DNA of 64,000 bases from Streptomyces caniscabiei (GTDB taxonomy: Bacteria; Actinomycetota; Actinomycetes; Streptomycetales; Streptomycetaceae), in the NCBI RefSeq assembly GCF_014930365.1, contig NZ_JABXWI010000008.1, forward strand, positions 62,001 to 126,000, in the 5' to 3' direction. Both the position numbers and the translations under genes were made by a program. Numbering within the stretch: position 1 is the stretch's first letter; every line of letters begins with the position of its first letter. This document shows, piece by piece, positions 41,940 through 51,735 of the stretch. Below the pieces are notes generated by a model, which had not been told where the DNA came from, made no database searches, and saw only the letters and a list, made by a program, of their open reading frames with translations.

Positions 41940-43538
41940 ATGCCTGCCACCCCCGCGCCTTCAGCACCGTCCGGTCGCCCGAGTGGGACCCGGCCGCACG
42001 ACTCGTACGACGCCGTGATCGTCGGAGGCGGTCACAACGGACTGGTCGCCGCCGCGTATCTCGCGCGCGCGGGCCGTTCCGTACTCGTGCTGGAGCGGCT
42101 GGACCACACCGGCGGAGCCGCCGTCTCCACACGCCCCTTCGCCGGGGTCGACGCCCGGCTCTCGCGGTACTCCTACCTGGTCAGCCTGCTGCCCCGGAAG
42201 ATCGTGCGGGACCTGGACCTCGACTTCCGCGTCCGCGGCCGCACGATCTCCTCGTACACCCCCGTCGAACGCGACGGCCGCCCCACCGGTCTGCTCGTCG
42301 GGGGCGGCGAGCGCCGCACCCGCGAGGCCTTCGAGCGGCTGACCGGTTCGGGCCGCGAGTACGAGGCCTGGCAGCGGTTCTACGGGATGACGGGGCACGT
42401 CGCCGAACGGGTGTTCCCCACGCTCACCGAGCCCCTCCCCACCCGCGACGACCTGCGCCGACGCGTCGACGACGAGGAGGCGTGGCGGATGCTCTTCGAG
42501 GAGCCGATCGGCGCCGCCGTCGAAACGGCGTTCGCCGACGACCTGGTGCGCGGCGTCGTCCTCACCGACGCGCTCATCGGAACCTTCGCGGACGCCCACG
42601 ACCCCTCGCTGCGCCAGAACCGCTGCTTCCTCTACCACGTGATCGGCGGCGGCACGGGCGCCTGGGACGTGCCCGTCGGCGGCATGGGCGCCCTCACGGA
42701 CGCGCTGGCCGGCGCCGCGCGCGACGCCGGTGCCGTGATCGCCACGGGCCACGAGGTCCGGCGGATCGCCACGGACGGACACTCGGCCGAGATCACCTAC
42801 CGGACCGCCGACACGGAGGGCGCGGTCGCCGCCCGGCACGTCCTGGTCAACGCCTCACCGCAGGAGCTGGCCGCCCTCACCGGCGACGAACCGTCGACGC
42901 CCGCCGAGGGCGCCCAGCTCAAGGTGAACATGCTGCTCAAGCGGCTCCCGAGGCTCCGGGACGAGTCGGTCGACCCGCACGAGGCCTTCGCCGGGACCTT
43001 CCACATCGCCGAGGGGTACGACCAACTGGCGGCCTCCTACGCCCAGGCCGCCTCCGGCACCCTGCCCGAGGCCCCGCCCTCCGAGATCTACTGCCACTCC
43101 CTCACCGACCCGACCATCCTCGGCCCGCAGCTGGTGGAGCAGGGCTACCAGACGCTCACCCTCTTCGGACTGCACACCCCCGCGCGGCTGTTCGAGGCCG
43201 ACAACGACGCCGTGCGCGAGGAACTCCTCCGGTCGACCCTCGCCCAGCTGGACGCCCACCTCGCCGAGCCGCTCGCCGACTGCCTGGCCACCGACGCCGA
43301 CGGCCGCCCCTGCATCGAGGCCAGGACCCCCATCGACCTGGAACGCGACCTGGGCCTGCCCGGCGGCAACATCTTCCACCGCGACCTCGCCTGGCCCTAC
43401 GCCCGGGAGGACGTCGGCCGCTGGGGCGTGGAGACCCGACACGCCAACGTCCTGCTGTGCGGCGCGGGCGCGGTGCGCGGCGGCGGGGTGAGCGGAGTGC
43501 CCGGCCACAACGCGGCGATGGCCGTCCTGGGGGAGTGA
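41940..43538 (+). CDS. Phytoene-dehydrogenase-like FAD oxidoreductase
   Basis: This protein of about 532 residues (ATG 41940; GTG 41925 possible) starts after a short Pro/Ala-rich lead with the FAD loop DAVIVGGGHNGLVAAAYLAR and VLERLDHTGGAAVS. The middle includes HVIGGGTGAWDVPVGGMGAL and the C-terminal FAD contact LLCGAGAVRGGGVSGVPGHNAA. This matches the PYROXD2/CrtI-like amine oxidase superfamily. It could desaturate or oxidise a lipid-like substrate. No carotenoid genes are nearby, so carotenoid synthesis is unlikely. Confidence 0.82.
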   Translation: MPATPAPSAPSGRPSGTRPHDSYDAVIVGGGHNGLVAAAYLARAGRSVLVLERLDHTGGAAVSTRPFAGVDARLSRYSYLVSLLPRKIVRDLDLDFRVRGRTISSYTPVERDGRPTGLLVGGGERRTREAFERLTGSGREYEAWQRFYGMTGHVAERVFPTLTEPLPTRDDLRRRVDDEEAWRMLFEEPIGAAVETAFADDLVRGVVLTDALIGTFADAHDPSLRQNRCFLYHVIGGGTGAWDVPVGGMGALTDALAGAARDAGAVIATGHEVRRIATDGHSAEITYRTADTEGAVAARHVLVNASPQELAALTGDEPSTPAEGAQLKVNMLLKRLPRLRDESVDPHEAFAGTFHIAEGYDQLAASYAQAASGTLPEAPPSEIYCHSLTDPTILGPQLVEQGYQTLTLFGLHTPARLFEADNDAVREELLRSTLAQLDAHLAEPLADCLATDADGRPCIEARTPIDLERDLGLPGGNIFHRDLAWPYAREDVGRWGVETRHANVLLCGAGAVRGGGVSGVPGHNAAMAVLGE

Positions 43539-43681
43539 TGGGAGGGACGGCCCCCTCCGTCAGCGGCCCGCCTCCGCGCGCGCCTGCCATTGTCAGGCCG
43601 CTCGAACACCCCTGCCAAACAATGCCCCGTGCGCTGAGATCGACGGTACGAGCGGCGACGGGGGGCCGTTCACGGGGGAGA

Positions 43682-43713
43682 GGCCCTGCTGATTGCCCGC
43701 GATCAGCAGGGCC
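43682..43713. terminator. Strong hairpin downstream of the FAD oxidoreductase
   Basis: GGCCCTGCTGAT and ATCAGCAGGGCC pair perfectly across an 8-base loop. It lies about 145 bp after the stop at 43538. Confidence 0.7.
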
Positions 43714-43762
43714 GCACCCCGCCCCGCAAGGGGCGCGGGGAACTGCGCGACCAGCCCCCACA
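43714..43762. repeat. Streptomyces REP-like intergenic element
   Basis: The block GCACCCCGCCCCGCAAGGGG, then CGCGGGGAACTGCGCGACCA and GCCCCCAC, contains the CCCCGC/GCGGGG stem and the GGAACTGCGCGACC tail of an element commonly found between Streptomyces genes. A diverged relative occurs at 54405-54477. Confidence 0.65.
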
Positions 43763-43840
43763 ACCCCGCACCCGCCGAACAACCTCCCAAGGCACCCCCT
43801 GACGCGCCCAAGGCGGAGCCAAGGCTTCCGCCCAGCCAGA

Positions 43841-43865
43841 TCTGACGAGGCATCAGAAAACCCTT
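43841..43865. promoter_or_regulatory. Operator-like site before the nitronate monooxygenase operon
   Basis: TCTGAC-N6-TCAGA followed by AAACCCTT lies 35 bp before the ATG at 43900. The same arrangement, same spacing and same AAACCCTT tail occur at 53483-53507. Confidence 0.65.
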
Positions 43866-43899
43866 CCCTCGTCCGGAGGACTACGGCATCCTGCGCACC

Positions 43900-45012
43900 A
43901 TGCAGACGGAGCTGAGCAACACCCTCGGAGTCCAGTACGCCGTCTTCGGCTTCACCCCGTTCCCCGCAGTCGCGGCGGCCATCAGCAGGGCCGGCGGCTT
44001 CGGGGTGCTCGGCGCGGTCCGCTACACGGCCCCCGACGACCTCAAACGCGACCTCGACTGGATCGAGGCCCATGTCGGCGGCAGGCCCTACGGCCTGGAC
44101 GTCGTGATGCCGGCCAAGAAGGTCGAGGGCGTCACGGAGGCCGACGTCGAGGCGATGATCCCCGAGTCGCACCGGCAGTTCGTGAAGGACACCCTCGCCC
44201 AGTACGGCGTGCCCGAACTCGCCGACGGCGAGGCCTCCGGCTGGCGCATCACCGGCTGGATGGAAGAGGTCGCCCGCACCCAGCTCGACGTCGCCTTCGA
44301 CTACCCGATCAAGCTGCTCGCCAACGCCCTCGGCTCCCCGCCCGCCGACGTCGTCGACCGCGCGCACGCGCAGGGCGTCCTCGTCGCCGCGCTCGCCGGC
44401 AGCGCCCGCCACGCCCGTAAACACGCGGACGCCGGCATCGACGTCGTCGTGGCCCAGGGCTACGAGGCCGGCGGCCACACCGGCGAGATCGCCTCCATGG
44501 TGCTGACCCCCGAGGTCGTCGACGCCGTCGCCCCGCTGCCGGTGCTCGCCGCCGGAGGCATCGGCAGCGGACAGCAGGTCGCCGCCGCCCTCGCCCTGGG
44601 CGCCCAGGGCGTCTGGCTCGGCTCGCTCTGGCTCACCACGACCGAGGCCGAACTGCCCTCGCCCCGGCTGATCGAGAAGCTGCTCGCCGCCGGTTCCGGC
44701 GACACCGTCCGCTCCCGTGCCCTCACCGGCAAACCCGCCCGCCAGCTCCGTACGGAATGGACCGAGGCCTGGGACGACCCGGCCGGACCGGGCACCCTGC
44801 CCATGCCGCTCCAGGGCCTGCTCGTCGCCGAAGCGGTCTCCCGCATCCAGAAGTACGAGGTGGAGCCGCTGCTCGGTACCCCGGTCGGGCAGATCGTCGG
44901 CCGGATGAACAGCGAACGCAGCGTCCAGGCCGTCTTCGACGACCTCACCCGGGGCTTCGAGGAGGCCGTGGACCGCATCAACCGGATCGCCGGAAGGAGC
45001 GAGGGACAGTGA
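43900..45012 (+). CDS. Nitronate monooxygenase family protein
   Basis: A 370-residue FMN-dependent TIM-barrel protein. Typical segments are AAISRAGGFGVLGAVRYTAP, VVAQGYEAGGHTGEI (histidine near the active site) and PVLAAGGIGSGQQVAAALAL, followed by GAQGVWLGSLWLTTTEA. Members oxidise propionate-3-nitronate or related compounds, but many actinobacterial copies lie with acyl-CoA genes and have unknown substrates. The stop overlaps the GTG of an acyl-CoA synthetase, so they form an operon preceded by an operator-like site. Confidence 0.85.
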   Translation: MQTELSNTLGVQYAVFGFTPFPAVAAAISRAGGFGVLGAVRYTAPDDLKRDLDWIEAHVGGRPYGLDVVMPAKKVEGVTEADVEAMIPESHRQFVKDTLAQYGVPELADGEASGWRITGWMEEVARTQLDVAFDYPIKLLANALGSPPADVVDRAHAQGVLVAALAGSARHARKHADAGIDVVVAQGYEAGGHTGEIASMVLTPEVVDAVAPLPVLAAGGIGSGQQVAAALALGAQGVWLGSLWLTTTEAELPSPRLIEKLLAAGSGDTVRSRALTGKPARQLRTEWTEAWDDPAGPGTLPMPLQGLLVAEAVSRIQKYEVEPLLGTPVGQIVGRMNSERSVQAVFDDLTRGFEEAVDRINRIAGRSEGQ

Positions 45013-46589
45013 GCCAAGCCCCCCAAGGCCAAGCCCCCCGAAGCCAACCACCCCAGGGCTTCTGGGCCCAGGCCACCACCGACCCCGACCGTACGGTGCT
45101 CATCGCGCCGGACGGGGAGGGATGGACCGCCGGACGGCTGCACGCCGAGACCAACCGACTGGTCCACGGACTGCGCGCGGCCGGACTCGAACGCGGCGAC
45201 GCCTTCGCCGTGGTCCTGCCCAACGGTGTCGAGTTCCTCGTCGCCTATCTGGCCGCCACCCAGGCCGGTTTCTACCTCGTGCCCGTCAACCATCACCTGG
45301 TGGGCCCCGAGATCGCCTGGATCGTCTCCGACTCGGGCGCCAAGGTGCTCATCGCGCACGAGCGGTTCGCCGAGGCCGCCCGCAACGCCGCCGACGAGGC
45401 GAAGCTGCCCGACAGCCGCCGGTACGCCGTCGGCATGGTCGAGGGCTTCCGGCCGTACGCCGAACTCCTCGACGGGCAGCCCGAGTCGGCGCCCGCCGAG
45501 CGCACGCTCGGCTGGGTCATGAACTACACCTCGGGCACCACCGGACGCCCCCGGGGCATCCGGCGCCCCCTGCCCGGCAAGCTCCCCGAGGAGTCCTATC
45601 TCGGCGGCTTCCTCGGCATCTTCGGCATCCGGCCGTTCGACGGCAACGTCCACCTGGTCTGCTCACCGCTCTACCACACGGCCGTGCTCCAGTTCGCCGG
45701 CGCGTCCCTGCACATCGGCCACCGGCTGGTGCTGATGGACAAGTGGACGCCCGAGGGGATGCTCCGCGCGATCGACGCCCACCACTGCACGCACACGCAC
45801 ATGGTGCCGACCCAGTTCCACCGGCTCCTCGCGCTGCCCGCGCAGGTGCGCGCCCGCTACGACGTGTCGTCGATGCGGCACGCCATCCATGGCGCCGCGC
45901 CCTGCCCGGACCATGTGAAGCGGGCCATGATCGAGTGGTGGGGCGAGTGCGTCGAGGAGTACTACGCGGCCAGTGAGGGCGGCGGTGCCTTCGCCACCGC
46001 CGAGGACTGGCTGAAGAAGCCGGGCACGGTCGGCAAGGCCTGGCCCATCAGCGAACTCGCGGTCTTCGACGACGACGGCAACCGGCTGCCGCCCGGTGAA
46101 CTCGGCACCGTCTACATGAAGATGAGCACCGGCGGCTTCTCTTACCACAAGGACGAGGGCAAGACGCGGAAGAACCGCATCGGGGACTTCTTCACCGTCG
46201 GCGACCTCGGTCTCCTCGACGAGGACGGCTATCTCTTCCTCCGGGACCGCAAGATCGACCTGATCATCTCCGGCGGCGTCAACATCTACCCCGCCGAGAT
46301 CGAGGCCGCCCTGCTCACCCACCCCGCCGTCGCCGACGCCGCCGCCTTCGGCATCCCGCACGACGACTGGGGCGAGGAGGTCAAGGCCGTGGTCGAACCG
46401 GCCCCCGGATTCACCCCGGGACCGGTCCTGGCCGAGGAGATCCTCGCCCACTGCGCCCGCCGGCTCGCCGGGTACAAGCGCCCGCGAAGCGTCGACTTCA
46501 CCGAGGCGATGCCCCGCGACCCCAACGGCAAGCTCTACAAACGCCGACTGCGGGAGCCGTACTGGAAGGACCGGGAGAAGGCCGTCTGA
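45009..46589 (+). CDS. Acyl-CoA synthetase (AMP-forming), FadD type
   Basis: The 526-residue adenylate-forming enzyme starts at GTG 45009 in a GTGA overlap with the preceding stop. The P-loop YTSGTTGRPRG, the A5 region EEYYAASEGGG, the A7 region VGDLGLLDEDGYLFLRDRKI and the terminal lysine segment RDPNGKLYKRRL are all present. It should activate a carboxylate as an acyl-CoA. Coupling to a nitronate monooxygenase and sharing an operator-like site with the enoyl-CoA hydratase suggest degradation of an unusual fatty or cyclic acid. Exact acid unknown. Confidence 0.88.
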   Translation: MSQAPQGQAPRSQPPQGFWAQATTDPDRTVLIAPDGEGWTAGRLHAETNRLVHGLRAAGLERGDAFAVVLPNGVEFLVAYLAATQAGFYLVPVNHHLVGPEIAWIVSDSGAKVLIAHERFAEAARNAADEAKLPDSRRYAVGMVEGFRPYAELLDGQPESAPAERTLGWVMNYTSGTTGRPRGIRRPLPGKLPEESYLGGFLGIFGIRPFDGNVHLVCSPLYHTAVLQFAGASLHIGHRLVLMDKWTPEGMLRAIDAHHCTHTHMVPTQFHRLLALPAQVRARYDVSSMRHAIHGAAPCPDHVKRAMIEWWGECVEEYYAASEGGGAFATAEDWLKKPGTVGKAWPISELAVFDDDGNRLPPGELGTVYMKMSTGGFSYHKDEGKTRKNRIGDFFTVGDLGLLDEDGYLFLRDRKIDLIISGGVNIYPAEIEAALLTHPAVADAAAFGIPHDDWGEEVKAVVEPAPGFTPGPVLAEEILAHCARRLAGYKRPRSVDFTEAMPRDPNGKLYKRRLREPYWKDREKAV

Positions 46590-46625
46590 CGCCTCTCGCC
46601 GCCGGCCCACGGACGCGAGGGTGGG

Positions 46626-47438
46626 TCACGGCTTGCGCGCGACTCCGCCCAGGGCGATGACCTCGCCGTGGACCGGGGTCGCGGGGCCGGGACGCCAGTC
46701 GTTCAGCGGCACCACCCCGGGGTCCTGCAGCTCCAACCCGTCGAAGAATCCGGCGAGTTCGGCGGGACTGCGCAGGTGATAGGGGACCGCACCGCTCTCG
46801 TTGTAACGGCGGGTGGCCTCGGCGTTCGCCTCGTGCGTGTCCACGCTGTCGTTGAACGCGAACCAACTCCCCGACGGCAGCGCGCCCATCAGGGCGCCGA
46901 CGATGGCACGCGCCTCGGCGTAGTCGGCGATGTGGCCGCTGACCTGCATCATCGTCAGTCCGACCGGCCGGGAGAGATCGAGCGTCCTCGCGGCCTCCCG
47001 CAATACGGTCGCGGGGTCGTGCAGATCGGAGTCGACGTAGTCGGTCGCCCCTTCGGGCGTGCTGGTGAGGAGCGCACGCGCGTGGGTCAGGACCAGCGGG
47101 TCGTTGTCGACGTAGACGATCCGCGCGTCCGGGGCCGTCCGCTGGGCGATCTCGTGCGTGTTGTCCGCCGTCGGCAGCCCGGTGCCGATGTCGAGGAACT
47201 GCCGTATCCCCGCCTCGCCGGCGAGGAAGGTGACCGCCCGGCCGAGGAACGCCCGGGAGTCGCGGGCCAGGTCGGTGATGCCGGGGAACACCGCGCGGAA
47301 GGCGTCGCCCGCCGCGTGGTCGACCGGGTAGTTGTCCTTGCCGCCCAGCCAGTAGTTCCAGATCCGGGCCGAGTGCGGGACCGACGTGTCGATCATGGCC
47401 GTCGAATCCGTCTCCCGACGTAACGAGTCCTGCGCCAC
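46626..47438 (-). CDS. S-adenosyl methyltransferase (DUF574 / PF04672)
   Basis: This 270-residue protein starts at GTG 47438 with GAGGAGG 8 bp upstream. It has the family hallmarks SARIWNYWLGGKDNYPVD, FLDIGTGLPTADNTHEIA (SAM-binding loop) and RIVYVDNDPLVLTHARALL. This large actinobacterial family is often found in many copies per genome, sometimes beside DUF397 and XRE regulators. Substrates are mostly unknown. It is convergent with the acyl-CoA synthetase and downstream of the acylase gene on the same strand. Confidence 0.88.
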   Translation of the reverse strand: MAQDSLRRETDSTAMIDTSVPHSARIWNYWLGGKDNYPVDHAAGDAFRAVFPGITDLARDSRAFLGRAVTFLAGEAGIRQFLDIGTGLPTADNTHEIAQRTAPDARIVYVDNDPLVLTHARALLTSTPEGATDYVDSDLHDPATVLREAARTLDLSRPVGLTMMQVSGHIADYAEARAIVGALMGALPSGSWFAFNDSVDTHEANAEATRRYNESGAVPYHLRSPAELAGFFDGLELQDPGVVPLNDWRPGPATPVHGEVIALGGVARKP

Positions 47439-47497
47439 CGAGGGGCCTCCTCATGAGGAACGGTTATATGCCCATGGCATGAGTGCTGCCAGAAGAA

Positions 47498-47526
47498 TGG
47501 TGCCGCCCCGAAGCGGGACGGCACCA
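47498..47526 (-). terminator. Terminator of the acylase gene
   Basis: TGGTGCCG and CGGCACCA with inner CCCG/CGGG form a near-perfect stem 12 bp beyond the minus-strand stop at 47538. Confidence 0.7.
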
Positions 47527-47537
47527 CACCCCCTCGC

Positions 47538-49958
47538 TCATTGGCTCACACGCACCACCTTCAGCTTCGGCGAGGACAGGATGTCCTTCTCGCAGAACCG
47601 GGAGGTCACCCACCTCTCCGCCGAGAACAGCCGCGTCTGGTCCAGGTAGTGGGGCGAATTGGGGTTCGAGGACTGCGAGTACGTCAGCAGCGTGCGGGCC
47701 ACCGGGCAGCGGCCGCCGTCCCAGCCGACCGCCTGGATGTGGCTGGAACCCGACGAGACCTCCGCGTAGCCGCCCTCGGCCCCGCGCCACGCCGACTCGA
47801 TCTTGTTCCACACGCCCAGCGACTCCGTCCCGCCGGACACCGGGATGCGCAGGCCGTTCCGTACGACGAACTGGTGGTCACCGAGCTTCGCGTCCAACGC
47901 GACGCCCGCCGCCCGCAGTTCCGTCACCGTCTCCGCCAGGGCCGTCGCGAAGCCAGGCGCGTCGGTGTTGAGCGTGTTCGGGGTGTTGACCGGGTCCGCC
48001 GCCGAGAACGGCACCTTCCACATCTGCGGGCGCGGCACCATGGCGTTCAGCCGCCGCCAGAACCGGTCGAAGAGCAGCGCGCCCCGACTGTCGCTGTCGA
48101 CGGTCCGGTTCCAGGTCCGAAGGACCCGGCACGCCTCGGACACGTCCACCACCTCGCCGTCACTGGCCGTCGCCGTTCCGCCCGGCAGCGCGGCGCACGC
48201 CCGCGCCACGTCGTCGGCCGCGAGATCGGCCGCGGGCACCCGGTTGGCGAACTGCTGCCGCTGGAGGTCCCGTACGGTCAGGCCGCCCCGGTCGGCCATG
48301 GCCGACACGTCCTCGATCGCGCCGCGCGTGCGCAGCGACCGCTGGGTGCCGACATTGCCGAAGATCCGCTCGTACCCCGTCAACGGCCGGTCCGCGTTGG
48401 CCAGCCACGCGCTGTCGTTGGAGTTCTCCGCGTACGGCGCGTCCTTGAGCGTCGGCATCCTCGCGGGCCCGAAGATCCCCGGCTGCACGGCGTCGGCGTC
48501 GCTGCCGAGCGCGCAGTCCGAGCGCGAGCCGTCGAGGATCGCGACGCCCGCCGACGGATAGGTGGCCCGGCCCAGCGGCGTCGAGCAGCGGGCCGCGAGG
48601 TCGTCGGTGATCCGGGGGAGGGTCTGGGACTGGGTGAACAGGGTGTGCCCCGCGGAGTCGGCGGCGACGGTGTTCACCCACGGCAGCCCTTGGTGCCGGG
48701 CGAGTGACTTGAGGATGCCCGAGGTGCCGCGGGCCTTGGCGAAGCCCAGCGAGGTGTCGGTGAAGCGCATGTTCGCCGCGTTGGGGTCGTGCACGGCGTA
48801 CGCGGTGCCGGCCGTCCAGGGCAGCGGAAGCTCGGCGCCGAGCGAGGTGACGACCGGGCCGTACCGCGTCCACCACTGGGTGCGGGTCACCGGGGAGCCG
48901 TCCTTCACCCCGACGGTCACGGTCCGCTTCGTCATCCGCTCCGGCCGACCGTCCACCAGATACGCGGTCGGGTCGGCCGGGTCCAGCGTCAGCTGATGGA
49001 CGTTCATGGGGACGCCGGTGGCCACGGTGTGGCTCCACGCCACCTTCTCGTTGAACCCGATCTGGGTGATAGGCGAGCCGAGCAGCGCCCCGCCGGAGAC
49101 GTTCAGTTCACCAGGGATCGTCTGCTGCGCCTGCCAGAAGCGGCGCCCGCCGGCCCACGGGTAGTGCGGGTTGCCCAGCAGCAGCCCCCGGCCGCCTGCC
49201 GTGGTACCGCCGCCGAAGGCGACGGCGTTCGAGCCCATGTCGGCGTTCGCGGCGTCGAAGAGCTCGCTCGCGGCGCGGGCGGCACTCTTCGGGTCCGGGG
49301 CGGCGGCCTGGTCCGGGGCTCCGGCGGCGGGCGGCTGCGCGGTGGCGATGGTGTCCACCAGCCGGCCCTCGCCGCCGAGCACGGCCAGGGCGTACGCCCG
49401 CGAGAACACGTCGAGCGTGGAGACCGGTCGCACCCAGGCGGCGCCCTTGCACGCCGGGTCGCTGATCCGGTTCTTCCTCAGCCACGCGTTGTAACCGGCC
49501 GCCCAGCCCCGCATCAGATCCTTGACCGCGCGGCTCGGCCCCAGCGGCTCGGGCTGCTCCAGCAGCCGCCGCACGGTGCCGGCGTCCCGGACACCCTGGA
49601 AGTAGAGGTCGCTCGTGAGGTTCCTGGAGGCGGAGGAGAGCGAGAAGTCGGGGGCGGCGTCGGGCCCGAAGTGGCGGGAGCGCTCCCCCCGCACGGTCAC
49701 GAAGCCGTCGGCGAGCACGCACACCTGGTCGGCGGCCTGCGCCCAACCGGTGCCGAAGCCCAGGTTCGCGTAGTCCTTCGCCACGATGTGCGGTACGCCG
49801 TACTCGGTGTAGCGGATCACGGCGGACAGGCCGCCGTGGGACGTGCGTTGCCCACCGGCCCGCTCGCCGTCGGTGGCGGCGGTGGCCGAGGGCAGTACGG
49901 CCGAAGCGGTGAACAGAGCGACGGCCGAGACCACCAGCTGTCTCAGACGGGTGCGCAT
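47538..49958 (-). CDS. Secreted penicillin-acylase-family (Ntn) hydrolase
   Basis: The precursor of 806 residues starts at ATG 49958 (GGGAG upstream). A Sec signal peptide ends at about residue 28 (SAVLPSATAA). The alpha chain begins VIRYTEYGVPHIVAKDYANL. The autoproteolytic site is G-S243-N in DMGSNAVAFGG, making S243 the N-terminal nucleophile of the beta chain. GNPHYPWAGGRRFWQAQQTI and QIGFNEKVAWSHTV are typical of the aculeacin/AHL-acylase branch. It hydrolyses an amide of a fatty acid outside the cell: a lipopeptide, N-acyl homoserine lactone or beta-lactam. Physiological substrate unknown. Confidence 0.9.
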   Translation of the reverse strand: MRTRLRQLVVSAVALFTASAVLPSATAATDGERAGGQRTSHGGLSAVIRYTEYGVPHIVAKDYANLGFGTGWAQAADQVCVLADGFVTVRGERSRHFGPDAAPDFSLSSASRNLTSDLYFQGVRDAGTVRRLLEQPEPLGPSRAVKDLMRGWAAGYNAWLRKNRISDPACKGAAWVRPVSTLDVFSRAYALAVLGGEGRLVDTIATAQPPAAGAPDQAAAPDPKSAARAASELFDAANADMGSNAVAFGGGTTAGGRGLLLGNPHYPWAGGRRFWQAQQTIPGELNVSGGALLGSPITQIGFNEKVAWSHTVATGVPMNVHQLTLDPADPTAYLVDGRPERMTKRTVTVGVKDGSPVTRTQWWTRYGPVVTSLGAELPLPWTAGTAYAVHDPNAANMRFTDTSLGFAKARGTSGILKSLARHQGLPWVNTVAADSAGHTLFTQSQTLPRITDDLAARCSTPLGRATYPSAGVAILDGSRSDCALGSDADAVQPGIFGPARMPTLKDAPYAENSNDSAWLANADRPLTGYERIFGNVGTQRSLRTRGAIEDVSAMADRGGLTVRDLQRQQFANRVPAADLAADDVARACAALPGGTATASDGEVVDVSEACRVLRTWNRTVDSDSRGALLFDRFWRRLNAMVPRPQMWKVPFSAADPVNTPNTLNTDAPGFATALAETVTELRAAGVALDAKLGDHQFVVRNGLRIPVSGGTESLGVWNKIESAWRGAEGGYAEVSSGSSHIQAVGWDGGRCPVARTLLTYSQSSNPNSPHYLDQTRLFSAERWVTSRFCEKDILSSPKLKVVRVSQ

Positions 49959-50188
49959 GGGCGACTCCCAACGTCGTCGGAGGAAGAGAGGGTTGAGCAT
50001 GTCGACACGTGTCTGCGTAGTCCATACGAGTGATGGATCTTCCCTCAAGGTGACTCACCGTCCGAAGGCCCGGGTTGAGCGACTTCCCGCCATGTGCGCC
50101 GGACACCGGCCGTACGGCCGGTCCGCTTGACCTGGCTCGCGCGACGGAACGAGGATCGCGACAGACCCTGGACGAAGGAGAGCGGGAC

Positions 50189-51688
50189 ATGACGGCTGGT
50201 CGCAGCGTGACGGTCGACGGGACGCTGCGGCGCAGCGCCCGGCGCACCCCCGCCCGCGTCGCGATCCACTACGGCGAACGGTCCTGGACCTACGCCGAAC
50301 TGGACGACGCCGTCTCCCGCGCCGCCCGCGCACTGCGCGACACCGGCCTCGAACCGGGCGACCGGGTCGCCGCGTTCGGCCACAACTCGGACGCCTACCT
50401 CATCGCCTTCCTGGGCGCCGCCCGAGCCGGCCTGGTCCACGTCCCCGTCAACCAGAACCTCACCGGCGACGATCTCTCCTACCTCCTCGACCAGTCCGGC
50501 AGCACTCTCGTCCTCACCGACCCGGACCTGGCCGGTCACCTCCCCGACGGCACCCGCACCCTGGCGCTGCGCGACACCGACGACTCGCTCCTCGCCCGGC
50601 TCGCCGCCACCGAGCCGTACGACGGCGAGGAGCCCCGCGCCGAGGACCTCGTCCAGCTCCTCTACACCTCGGGCACCACCGCGCTGCCCAAGGGCGCGAT
50701 GATGACGCACCGCGCGCTGGTGCACGAGTACCTCAGCGCCATCGCCGCCCTCGACCTCCAGGCGGGCGACCTGCCCGTGCACTCCCTGCCGCTCTACCAC
50801 TCCGCGCAGATGCACGTCTTCCTGGTGCCCTACCTCGCGGTCGGCGCCACCAACACGATCCTCGACGGCCCCGACGGCGACCGGATCCTGGACCTGGTGG
50901 AGGAGGGCCGCGCCGACAGCCTCTTCGCGCCGCCCACCGTGTGGATCGCCCTCGCCAACCGCCCCGACTTCGACACCCGCGACCTCGGCGGGCTGCGCAA
51001 GGCCTACTACGGGGCGTCGATCATGCCGGTGCCCGTCCTCGAACGCCTCCGGGAGCGCCTGCCGAAGCTCGCCTTCCACAACTGCTTCGGCCAGAGCGAG
51101 ATCGGCCCGCTGTCCATGGTCCTCGGCCCCTACGAGCACAAGGGCCGGATGGACTCCTGCGGGCGTCCCGTCATGTTCGTCGAGGCCAAGGTCGTCGACG
51201 AGGAGGGCGAGGAGGTGCCCGACGGCTCTCCCGGCGAGATCGTCTACCAGTCGCCCCAACTCTGCGAGGGCTACTGGGAGAAGCCGGAGGAGACCGCCGA
51301 GGCCTTCCGTGACGGCTGGTTCCGCTCCGGGGACCTCGCCGTGCGGGACGCCCACGGGTTCTTCACCGTCGTCGACCGCGTGAAGGACGTCATCAACTCC
51401 GGTGGCGTCCTGATCGCCTCCCGCCAGGTCGAGGACGCGCTCTACACCCACGACCGGGTGGGCGAGGTCGCCGTCATCGGCCTGCCCGACGACCACTGGA
51501 TCGAGGCCGTCGCGGCGGTCGTCGTCCCCCGGGGCGAGACGAGCGAGGACGAACTGATCGCCCACGCCCGCGAGAAGCTCCCCCACTTCAAGGCGCCGAA
51601 GAGGGTCTTCTTCGTGGACGAACTGCCGCGCAACGCCAGCGGGAAGATCCTCAAGCGCGAGCTGCGCGACCGCTTCGCACGCCCCTGA
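50189..51688 (+). CDS. Acyl-CoA ligase (AMP-forming)
   Basis: A 499-residue protein starting at ATG 50189 behind AAGGAG. Adenylate-forming motifs are LYTSGTTALPKGAMMTH, HNCFGQSEIGPLSM, FRSGDLAVRDAHGFFTVVDR and the terminal lysine segment RNASGKILKREL. It is divergent from the acylase gene and convergent with the next ligase. It probably activates a medium or long-chain acid for the beta-oxidation-like genes to the right. In the A3 loop Ala replaces the usual Gly before Leu-Pro-Lys, which is tolerated in this group. Confidence 0.88.
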   Translation: MTAGRSVTVDGTLRRSARRTPARVAIHYGERSWTYAELDDAVSRAARALRDTGLEPGDRVAAFGHNSDAYLIAFLGAARAGLVHVPVNQNLTGDDLSYLLDQSGSTLVLTDPDLAGHLPDGTRTLALRDTDDSLLARLAATEPYDGEEPRAEDLVQLLYTSGTTALPKGAMMTHRALVHEYLSAIAALDLQAGDLPVHSLPLYHSAQMHVFLVPYLAVGATNTILDGPDGDRILDLVEEGRADSLFAPPTVWIALANRPDFDTRDLGGLRKAYYGASIMPVPVLERLRERLPKLAFHNCFGQSEIGPLSMVLGPYEHKGRMDSCGRPVMFVEAKVVDEEGEEVPDGSPGEIVYQSPQLCEGYWEKPEETAEAFRDGWFRSGDLAVRDAHGFFTVVDRVKDVINSGGVLIASRQVEDALYTHDRVGEVAVIGLPDDHWIEAVAAVVVPRGETSEDELIAHAREKLPHFKAPKRVFFVDELPRNASGKILKRELRDRFARP

Positions 51689-51735
51689 CCCCGAGGCCGC
51701 CTCGACGCGGCCGGCGCGGGCAGGACGCGCAGGGC

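Noticed and set aside
41925..43508. Possible carotenoid biosynthesis role for the phytoene-dehydrogenase-like gene
   Set aside because: No phytoene synthase, GGPP synthase or cyclase genes are nearby, and the sequence fits the broader PYROXD2-like group.
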